In this document: piece by piece, positions 1 to 5,033 of the stretch
How positions within the stretch are numbered: position 1 is the first letter of the stretch
Layout: the number at the start of each line of letters is the position of its first letter
NCBI GenBank assembly: GCA_020429905.1
Contig: JAGQKX010000041.1
Span: 1-6,327 of the forward strand
Origin: a candidate division WWE3 bacterium
GTDB lineage: Bacteria; Patescibacteriota; 4484-211; JAGQKX01
DNA length: 6,327 nucleotides
Direction: 5' to 3'
The notes under the pieces: model-generated
The model's database searches: none
Seen by the model: the letters and a program-made list of their open reading frames with translations, nothing else
Told to the model about the DNA's origin: nothing
Translations under genes and position numbers: made by a program

Positions 1-122
1 CACCCCAACCAACGCCAATCCGGGTTGATTCGCTCAACCCAAACCCGAATCTTGATTCAACGGATGAAGAACCGGCGACAGACGCAAATGCGTCACCGAC
101 GCCCATTCCGTTGGGTCCCTAG
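1..122 (+). CDS. 3' end of an unidentified gene, probably a secreted or surface protein (partial)
   Basis: The reading frame that starts at base 3 is open through 39 codons to a TAG at 120-122; its 5' end lies outside the window. The visible tail is hydrophilic, rich in Pro, Asn, Asp and Thr, and ends in SPTPIPLGP. Low-complexity Pro/Thr tails like this are common in secreted proteins of Chloroflexota, so an extracytoplasmic protein is the best guess, but no domain is visible and no function can be given. A 7-bp hairpin (22-28 with 34-40) lies inside the coding part. The stop is followed 20 bases later by a strong stem-loop, which supports this being a real gene end. The alternative is a chance open frame, since only 39 codons can be seen. 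Confidence 0.6.
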   Translation, partial: PQPTPIRVDSLNPNPNLDSTDEEPATDANASPTPIPLGP

Positions 123-142
123 CGGGGTACATGATCAAATCA

Positions 143-173
143 AAGTGCGGCTTAGCTCAACTGAGCCGCACTT
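143..173 (+). terminator. Stem-loop after the partial upstream gene, probable terminator
   Basis: Bases 143-155 pair with 161-173 over 13 bp, with one G-T pair and a 5-base loop (CTCAA). The stem starts 20 bases past the TAG. There is no proper U-tract right after it, only AT-rich DNA from 181 onward, so it may be a weak intrinsic terminator or an mRNA 3'-end stabiliser. Palindromic TGATCA hexamers flank it at 132-137 and 175-180. Confidence 0.55.
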
Positions 174-230
174 CTGATCACTTAAAAATTTGTTAGTGAT
201 TCAGGTACTCTGGATCCTTGGCAAATTTTT

Positions 231-316
231 AACCAAATATAGGTAGTACGTTGTGGGGAATGCTGGTGCATATCAACCCCCAACGATTCCCTACAGCGTA
301 TTGCTTGTATTTGGTT
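231..316 (+). other. Nested stem-loop with two exclusive inner hairpins
   Basis: An outer stem pairs 231-239 with 308-316 (9 bp, perfect). Inside it, 249-253 plus 255-258 can pair with 281-285 plus 277-280 (9 bp with one bulged T). Alternatively, 256-261 can pair with 286-291 (GGGAAT with ATTCCC). The two inner stems share bases and exclude each other. The outer stem also competes at 231-232 with the 182-192/222-232 inverted repeat. Whether this part is transcribed is unknown. Confidence 0.35.
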
Positions 317-389
317 CATGTGTTAAACGTAATGCATTTAATACTTTTATAGTGTCTTTTCTTGAAGATACTTAGAATGATTAAAAATT

Positions 390-410
390 TCTCAGGCGTT
401 ACGTCTGAGA
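390..410 (+). other. Compact stem-loop
   Basis: Bases 390-398 pair with 402-410 (9 bp including one G-T pair) around a 3-base loop. The stem is flanked on both sides by TTAAAAATT. It lacks a clean U-tract, so it is noted as a structure and not called a terminator. Confidence 0.35.
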
Positions 411-468
411 TGAACATTAAAAATTCGTTCGTTTGTCTTAAAAATAGACGACACTGGATGTTTGCTTA

Positions 469-728
469 GCTTGCAGAAATCTATCGGCTGGTAACGATGA
501 GTTGCCGGTCAATATGTTTCTGCAAGCGCGCGTATAGATTTCGTTATTGGCCCAGCCCTGGGTGACGGGAAACACTTCCCGGCTTAGGCCCGGGACTCCA
601 ATATCGATGCATGTCTATTATGCTGTTTGCAAACTCGGTAACTGTATGTCTGTGTCAGTTACCTAAAGCAATGACAGACATTGTTTACGTAGTGCCTGGT
701 ACGGAACCGGGCGTATATCCAATTTTTT
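469..728 (+). ncRNA. Structured leader or small RNA: five consecutive stem-loops
   Basis: Five stem-loops follow one another just ahead of the lipoprotein start. A: 469-479 with 517-527, 11 bp perfect, enclosing a smaller stem 485-488 with 504-507. B: a long imperfect hairpin at 545-603, with TATTGG/CCAATA at its base, a GC-rich middle (554-562 with 589-597, one mismatch), and a perfect 6-bp tip (566-571 with 576-581, loop ACAC). C: 637-644 with 656-663, 8 bp perfect. D: 666-673 with 679-686, 8 bp with one G-T pair, loop ACAGA. E: 694-700 with 706-712, 7 bp with one G-T pair, followed by T6 at 723-728. Loops C and D are complementary. I do not recognise a known riboswitch or RNA family. It may be a cis-acting leader of the lipoprotein gene or a separate small RNA ending near 728. 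Transcription is not shown by the sequence. Confidence 0.5.
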
Positions 729-735
729 GAGGAGG
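729..735 (+). promoter_or_regulatory. Shine-Dalgarno that fixes the lipoprotein start
   Basis: GAGGAGG is a near-perfect anti-16S match, placed 6 bases before ATG 742. It shows that the ATG, not the in-frame TTG at 727 that overlaps the site, is the start. It follows the T6 run of the leader directly. Confidence 0.85.
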
Positions 736-741
736 CTAACC

Positions 742-2421
742 ATGTTTACCAAAAAACATACCAAATTCCGTGGTCCGTTGTTCGTCTTATTCTTACTGAC
801 CGTCTTGTTATTCCTGGCTGCTTGTCAGCCGGGAGGTACTGGCGGCACCGGTTGCGCGTATCGCAATACCGATGGCACGTTGCCTGAAGGTTGTGAACCA
901 ACACCCGTCCCTACAGAAGAATCGTATCCTGGTCCTGAAACGGCCGACACCGTTGTCGAAACACCGGCACTTGAAGCTGAAGCGGCCTTTATCGAAACCG
1001 ATGGTCGCATCTTTTTCAACACCGATGAAGCAAACCTGATGGTTTCTGAAGTTGCCGATGCGCAGGCGGCCTATGGTTTTGCCCTGGATTATCTGCCTAT
1101 GCCTGAAGTAGCGGCTGGTCGTGAGGCGGCTTTTGCCTATGCGGAGGGACTCATTAATGGTGGTCAAATGACTATTGGTGAGTTGTACATCCTCTCGGCG
1201 TCGCCGCAATCACCTTTGATGTTAGGTCGCGAGCCTTTGACCTTAGAAGAAATCAGTCAACCAGGGTTTAACCTGGTCGTTGACGGTGCTGACTTTGTTA
1301 GCCCTCAAGACGAGTTGCCTGAAATGGCGGCATTGGCACTCGAGCAAGTCGATACGGATACATTCCGGAACGACTTCTTGCTCGTTGATTTCCAAGGGGC
1401 TGTGCCTTCACAGATGGTGATCACACCAACCATCCATGCCATGGATGTCATTCCTAACTGGAATGGATCGCTTGAGGATGAAATCTTCGAATCAGCCTAT
1501 GATTGGGACGTTTTCTTCCCTCAGAACGGGGGATGTCCTGCCGTTGGCCGTGCTGTTGATCAGGCTATCAAAGATGACTATGATTCGGGGTTAATTACAT
1601 TCAACGAGTTGGTTGATGTCCTTGAAACCGATTATCATGGCTTCTTAACGATGGTTCCAGTTGAACCTCAGGCCTGGGACCCAATCTTCTGCATTCGCGA
1701 GTCTGACCTGGATAAGGCTACGGCTCAAGGAGTTCTCCACTTTGAGGAAGCAGGCGAAGTTGTGGTTTATCCGTTAGATGACCCAGCCCGCATGGCAGAA
1801 AGTGGTTTCCTCTATGGATGGATGCAAGTCTGGAGCCGTACCCACGGGTATCGGCACGATCAGACGGTCCATTTCGGCCGTGTCAATGTAGTAAGTGTTC
1901 CTCAGCCAGGCGAAGGCATCCCTTCCGGGGGTGTTGAAGTTGGTTTTGGCGGCGCCGTTGCTGCAATCAGCTCTGACTTCCGTGCCATTTGGTGTGGTGC
2001 TGATGGGCTTTTCCAAATGCCAGGTAGTGCACCTGGTGTTTGCGTTGACTGGCAAACCTACCAACGGATGATCTGGTGTCAGGATACGTATGGCACACTT
2101 CCTGGTCAGGTTTGTTTGGCTCCCGGAGAAGCGTTTATGGCAATTGTCTACGTTAAACCAGGCGCGCAGATTTATCATGACTATCCCGTGGCAGAATTGC
2201 TATCGGGTGAAGTCGAGTCTGTGGCGACATGGTGGTCTCGTCGTTGGGGTCTGACCCCTGGCCGAGTAGATGAATTGTCTGCGACACGGCTCCTGGGCCG
2301 GCCGATCAACGCCTGCGTTGAATGGAAACCAGGTGACGAAGATTTACCACCGTGGGACTGTATGAACACAGTGGCGTTGGGTCTTCCGCCTGAATGGAAC
2401 AGCCAGAGTGGTGGCAACTAA
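742..2421 (+). CDS. Cysteine-rich membrane-anchored lipoprotein of unknown function
   Basis: 559 residues. The start is ATG 742, chosen for its strong Shine-Dalgarno and because it gives a textbook lipoprotein signal: a basic N-terminus (K4, K5, K8, R10), a hydrophobic core at 12-25, and the lipobox LAAC with the lipidated Cys at 28. The mature protein should sit on the outer face of the membrane. After the signal come a Gly/Thr stretch, a small Cys loop (C38-C51) and a disordered Pro/Thr/Glu linker (about 52-67), then a roughly 480-residue globular part. Ten further cysteines (38, 51, 265, 317, 418, 434, 446, 458, 525, 540) suggest up to five disulfides. Four pairs bound short loops with a central (T/D)LP or MP. 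W417-C418 and W445-C446 begin a tandem of similar units. H368, H372 and H377 cluster and could bind metal, but this is speculation. I recognise no family. The gene appears monocistronic, with a structured leader upstream and a strong terminator behind. It is richer in GC than the glycan genes to its right. Confidence 0.9.
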   Translation: MFTKKHTKFRGPLFVLFLLTVLLFLAACQPGGTGGTGCAYRNTDGTLPEGCEPTPVPTEESYPGPETADTVVETPALEAEAAFIETDGRIFFNTDEANLMVSEVADAQAAYGFALDYLPMPEVAAGREAAFAYAEGLINGGQMTIGELYILSASPQSPLMLGREPLTLEEISQPGFNLVVDGADFVSPQDELPEMAALALEQVDTDTFRNDFLLVDFQGAVPSQMVITPTIHAMDVIPNWNGSLEDEIFESAYDWDVFFPQNGGCPAVGRAVDQAIKDDYDSGLITFNELVDVLETDYHGFLTMVPVEPQAWDPIFCIRESDLDKATAQGVLHFEEAGEVVVYPLDDPARMAESGFLYGWMQVWSRTHGYRHDQTVHFGRVNVVSVPQPGEGIPSGGVEVGFGGAVAAISSDFRAIWCGADGLFQMPGSAPGVCVDWQTYQRMIWCQDTYGTLPGQVCLAPGEAFMAIVYVKPGAQIYHDYPVAELLSGEVESVATWWSRRWGLTPGRVDELSATRLLGRPINACVEWKPGDEDLPPWDCMNTVALGLPPEWNSQSGGN

Positions 2422-2441
2422 GACGAACGGACGTAAATGAG

Positions 2442-2490
2442 CCTGGAGGGTGGGTAACACTCACCCTTCAGGTTTCGTCCTTTCTTTTAT
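2442..2490 (+). terminator. Strong intrinsic terminator of the lipoprotein gene
   Basis: Bases 2442-2455 pair with 2459-2472 (14 bp, two G-T pairs, 3-base loop AAC). A T-rich stretch follows (2473-2490, including TTTCTTTT). An outer GACGAA/TTCGTC pair (2422-2427 with 2474-2479) begins right at the stop codon and can extend the structure. Read from the minus strand the stem has no T-tract after it, so it mainly serves the plus-strand gene, though it lies where the convergent minus-strand operon also ends. Confidence 0.8.
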
Positions 2491-2514
2491 TCACTTTTTA
2501 TACATAAAATACAA

Positions 2515-4119
2515 CTACTGAGGTCGAGCTACTTCAAAAATCACTACAGCACTATTTTCAAAAACAGTATTGAATCCTTCTTGTTCTTCTAATTCCAAGA
2601 TATAGTTAATTCCGAGCTGGTTAAGTTCTTTGGGAGACCAAATATTGTATCCCTCATCATATTTAAACTTGTCGTCGACGTTTTGCCAGGACATAAATCT
2701 ACCACTGACCACAAAAAGAACGATTGAGGGTTGTTCAGGGTACACTAGATCGCGGACGTTCCAAAGTTCAGAACGTAATTTTTGTGAATCTGTAAGGGGA
2801 TACGCGCTGTTTACAATAGTACGAGTTGCAGAAACAGCGAACCCACCACCTTGCGAATTAATTCCGCCCGTGGCTTCCAAGATGTGCTGGGTAGAAGGAT
2901 CACTTACCAATAATACAGATGAATTATCTTTGGGGTAAGCTAACTGTAAATAGCGAGCTGCCTCATATTCTAAATCAGAAATTGTGGCGTATGAGTATTT
3001 ATAGGCAATGGCTTTTTTGAATTCTGACTGATTGTAAAAAAGGATCGTTGATTCAGTGAGGATTAATAAGGCCAAGATAAACACTTGATATCGTTTGTTT
3101 TGTATTTGGCGGAGAAGGTATACAACCCCTATGGTCATAACGACGTGTACCGGATATCGAGCAACAGTATAAAATTTAAGCGAGTAGGGTAGGGGTAAAA
3201 TAACCGCTGTAACAAGGAAAACAGAAAGGATAGCGATGATAATCTCATGATTGTATTTATGCTTATAGCCTTTGAGGATACTGAAGATACCAATAAAATA
3301 AAACAACCATAGATATGAATATGATTTTAATAAATAAGCGTATTTCTCCGCTAAGCCAAAGGTGAACGTGACGCTTTCATTGGTCCCTAACGGATTAAGG
3401 CTGAGGAAAAAACTTATTCCAAAGGCGAAAAGCCAAATCGTAAAAGCGGAGATGAGTAATAACTTTATGGAATGTTTTCGTTTTTCAAAAAAAATAATTG
3501 CGAGTTGAATCATCCAGGTAAGAAATAAGACCGCCCAGCCAAACCCACCGATGACAAAATGCAGCATCATGATGGGGAAAAGAAGTAACAATGACATAGT
3601 TCTTCTATTTTTGAGCCACCAAATTAATAACAATACGACTAGCAAGGCGGCCAAGTTTTGGGGAATAAAGAAGAATGCCGTTTGGGCCACAACTGCTTCA
3701 AATGTGAACGCAGAGAAAATGACGATAACTAATGAACTTAAGAGATCTTTTCTTACTGTACGTACCAAAAGAAGTGAGACGCCAATCGTAGCGAAAAAAT
3801 AGAATATATCGAGGAAATCATAATAAATTGGAAACGATAAAAATGGTACAGTCAGTTTTCCCAGCCCAACGATAATGGCAAATAGTGGGAAATATGCATT
3901 GATGAGAAAAGTATCAGAAATATTTGTGGGGAGGATAGCCCAATGCCCCCGTAACAGTTCATTAAATAAATGTTGATGTGCGTACATATCCCAGCCAAGA
4001 AAATTTCCTAATGGAGTATTTATTCTCCAAATCACAAGAGCAATGGTTGCAATGAGTACGCTTAGAATAACGGTGGAGATTTTTGGGAACGAATAATAAA
4101 AAGAATAAAATCTTCGCAT
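2515..4119 (-). CDS. Polytopic membrane protein, putative GT-C-type glycosyltransferase
   Basis: 534 residues from ATG 4119, preferred over an upstream in-frame TTG (4134) because AGAGGT lies 5 bases before it. Residues 1-361 are strongly hydrophobic with many transmembrane helices, the first at about 14-31. The first extracytoplasmic loop reads GWDMYAHQH (42-50). An acidic residue in this loop close to an aromatic and a His is typical of GT-C enzymes, which transfer sugars from polyprenyl-phosphate carriers outside the membrane; here D44 and H48 are the candidates. Residues 362-534 form a soluble tail with alternating strands and helices, probably extracytoplasmic, as in many GT-C proteins. 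It lies 60 bases downstream of the anchored protein gene on the same strand and probably shares its transcript. The divergent GT2 could supply its donor. Alternatives are a flippase- or polymerase-like membrane protein of glycan assembly; acceptor and sugar are unknown. Confidence 0.75.
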   Translation of the reverse strand: MRRFYSFYYSFPKISTVILSVLIATIALVIWRINTPLGNFLGWDMYAHQHLFNELLRGHWAILPTNISDTFLINAYFPLFAIIVGLGKLTVPFLSFPIYYDFLDIFYFFATIGVSLLLVRTVRKDLLSSLVIVIFSAFTFEAVVAQTAFFFIPQNLAALLVVLLLIWWLKNRRTMSLLLLFPIMMLHFVIGGFGWAVLFLTWMIQLAIIFFEKRKHSIKLLLISAFTIWLFAFGISFFLSLNPLGTNESVTFTFGLAEKYAYLLKSYSYLWLFYFIGIFSILKGYKHKYNHEIIIAILSVFLVTAVILPLPYSLKFYTVARYPVHVVMTIGVVYLLRQIQNKRYQVFILALLILTESTILFYNQSEFKKAIAYKYSYATISDLEYEAARYLQLAYPKDNSSVLLVSDPSTQHILEATGGINSQGGGFAVSATRTIVNSAYPLTDSQKLRSELWNVRDLVYPEQPSIVLFVVSGRFMSWQNVDDKFKYDEGYNIWSPKELNQLGINYILELEEQEGFNTVFENSAVVIFEVARPQ

Positions 4120-4123
4120 AAAT

Positions 4124-4129
4124 ACCTCT
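4124..4129 (-). promoter_or_regulatory. Shine-Dalgarno for the GT-C-like gene
   Basis: On the minus strand AGAGGT ends 4 bases before ATG 4119 (GG to ATG spacing 5). It decides between this ATG and the TTG five codons upstream, which would overlap the site. Confidence 0.6.
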
Positions 4130-4179
4130 ACCAAAACGATACCACAAGCTTATTAGAGATGCGCGTCAATAGATATTGA

Positions 4180-4917
4180 TTATTGGTGTATTTCGATGAT
4201 CTGAGATGTATCTGTTGATTTGACTTTAGGTTCCTGTAGAAACGTTTTGATCGTTAACAGACGCAATTCGGGATCGACGACGACAGTATCAGACGTATTT
4301 GTTTTGATAGAAATGTAAGAGTTAAATTGGTCGTTTCGGATTGTAATTTGACTCACTCCTGACTGCGTGAGGTATTTACCTTCATGTTTAACTGTTTCGC
4401 TTTTAGTGATGAGTACATCGTCGAGAAATATTTGATCGCCAGCATTAAAAATGATGCTTTGTCCAACTCCAATGATCTCTTTTTTGCTGGGTACCGTTAT
4501 CTTTCTCGTGATGGCAACTGTATTTCCCAGATTTTCCATTTTGTATGAAAGATTTCTGTCGTTGTTATTGGAATATTTTGCTGCGATAGATTTGGTAGAA
4601 AGGGTAGTAGTATCATTGAACAATCTTGTGACGTAGCCAAGAATACTCACTCTGGGGGTGTTTGATTCGTCAATTTTCAGTGTTTCGCTATCAATAATTT
4701 TTTCTTCGGACCCATCTTTATAGATAACCAAATCATCAAACGGACTAATAGTGTAAAAAGCACCGGGTGGGTTGTCATTTCTTAGTCCAAGAGCATATTG
4801 AGAAGTCCATAAAGAATATGACCCAATTCTTAGCTCTATAGGTACTGTGTGGTAAGGGATAGAGATTAATGAGACTACAATGATGACGATCAATGGTATT
4901 ATGGCAAATTTTTTCAT
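4180..4917 (-). CDS. Small membrane-anchored extracytoplasmic protein of unknown function
   Basis: 245 residues from ATG 4917. The N-terminus begins MKKF and continues into one hydrophobic segment (about 4-20) with no lipobox and no obvious cleavage site, so it is a signal anchor or an uncertain signal peptide. The remaining ~220 residues are polar, rich in Ser, Thr, Asn, Ile and Val, and look mainly beta-stranded; no cysteines or recognisable catalytic motif were seen. The family is not recognised. It is the first gene after the minus-strand promoter at 4976-5004 and sits 60 bases ahead of the GT-C-like gene, so it may be an accessory or substrate-binding partner of that enzyme (inference). 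Start uncertainty: an in-frame GTG at 4947 would add ten residues. Neither start has a Shine-Dalgarno; 4917 was chosen because it places the Lys pair right before the hydrophobic core. Confidence 0.75.
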   Translation of the reverse strand: MKKFAIIPLIVIIVVSLISIPYHTVPIELRIGSYSLWTSQYALGLRNDNPPGAFYTISPFDDLVIYKDGSEEKIIDSETLKIDESNTPRVSILGYVTRLFNDTTTLSTKSIAAKYSNNNDRNLSYKMENLGNTVAITRKITVPSKKEIIGVGQSIIFNAGDQIFLDDVLITKSETVKHEGKYLTQSGVSQITIRNDQFNSYISIKTNTSDTVVVDPELRLLTIKTFLQEPKVKSTDTSQIIEIHQ

Positions 4918-4975
4918 TTGTATAAATATTTCAAAATATGTGTGCACATAGTAAGAAATACATTATTGTCCGGTA

Positions 4976-5004
4976 AGTATACACCAAACCAAGTCGATTG
5001 ACAA
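4976..5004 (-). promoter_or_regulatory. Sigma-70-type promoter for the minus-strand pair
   Basis: Read on the minus strand: -35 TTGTCA (5004-4999), a 17-base spacer, and -10 TATACT (4981-4976). Each hexamer matches the consensus at 5 of 6 positions. The predicted start is near 4969, giving a leader of about 50 bases before ATG 4917. The -35 shares bases with the -35 of the divergent promoter. Confidence 0.65.
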
Positions 5005-5026
5005 CCACTATAGGGTATGGTAAGCT
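4998..5026 (+). promoter_or_regulatory. Divergent promoter for the GT2 gene, extended -10 type
   Basis: -35 TTGACA (4998-5003) is a perfect consensus match. After a 17-base spacer comes TAAGCT (5021-5026), a poor -10 (3 of 6) but preceded by the extended motif TGG at 5018-5020. Transcription would start near 5033, one base before ATG 5034, implying a leaderless mRNA. This agrees with the lack of any Shine-Dalgarno before that ATG. Confidence 0.5.
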
Positions 5027-5033
5027 ATGTGGT

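Larger units (their letters stand above)
182..446. repeat. Recurring TTAAAAATT motif
   Basis: The exact 9-mer TTAAAAATT occurs at 182-190, 381-389 and 417-425. Its reverse complement occurs at 224-232, and a one-mismatch copy (TTAAAAATA) lies at 438-446. Copies at 381 and 417 flank a stem-loop (390-410), and those at 182 and 224 are the arms of an inverted repeat. They could be A-tract or UP-like elements or protein-binding sites, or they may simply reflect the local AT-rich composition. Confidence 0.4.
123..741. other. 619-base gene-free region dense in inverted repeats
   Basis: No open frame longer than about 20 codons with a plausible start was seen here. The left part (181-450) is AT-rich and holds several inverted repeats: 182-192 with 222-232 (11 bp, perfect), 231-239 with 308-316 (9 bp, perfect), and 390-398 with 402-410. 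It also carries repeated TTAAAAATT words. The right part (469-728) is a chain of five stem-loops described separately. I found no convincing sigma-70 promoter. The best fragments, such as TTGGCA at 218 and TAGAAT at 373, lack a correctly spaced partner. Confidence 0.6.

Noticed and set aside
218..243. TTGGCA with TATAGG as a promoter for the lipoprotein transcript
   Set aside because: The spacer is only 14 bases and the -10 match is weak, so it was not called.
545..603. GC-rich hairpin considered as SRP RNA, 6S RNA or a cobalamin or c-di-GMP riboswitch core
   Set aside because: None of the conserved core strings of these families could be found; only the general hairpin shape is shared.
694..712. 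Hairpin with ACGG at its loop, recalling the ACGR loops of guanidine-II (mini-ykkC) riboswitches
   Set aside because: The loop is five bases (ACGGA), and no second ACGR hairpin lies close by as that class requires. The downstream gene is a lipoprotein, not a guanidine exporter or carboxylase.
727..741. In-frame TTG start five codons upstream of the lipoprotein ATG
   Set aside because: It overlaps the Shine-Dalgarno itself, while ATG 742 has ideal spacing and yields a normal lipoprotein signal.
808..1209. Minus-strand open frames inside the lipoprotein gene (also at 825-1022, 1774-2178 and 2181-2417)
   Set aside because: They are shadows of a well-supported plus-strand gene, and the predicted proteins look like composition artefacts with no plausible start signals.
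2496..2509. Small AT palindrome TTTTA-TACA-TAAAA as a terminator for the minus-strand operon
   Set aside because: The stem is only five A-T pairs and would be too weak; no convincing minus-strand terminator was found in the 93-base convergent gap.
3962..4147. Minus-strand 61-codon frame overlapping the start of the GT-C-like gene
   Set aside because: It lies out of frame within the N-terminal coding part, where the hydrophobic helix pattern strongly favours the longer frame.
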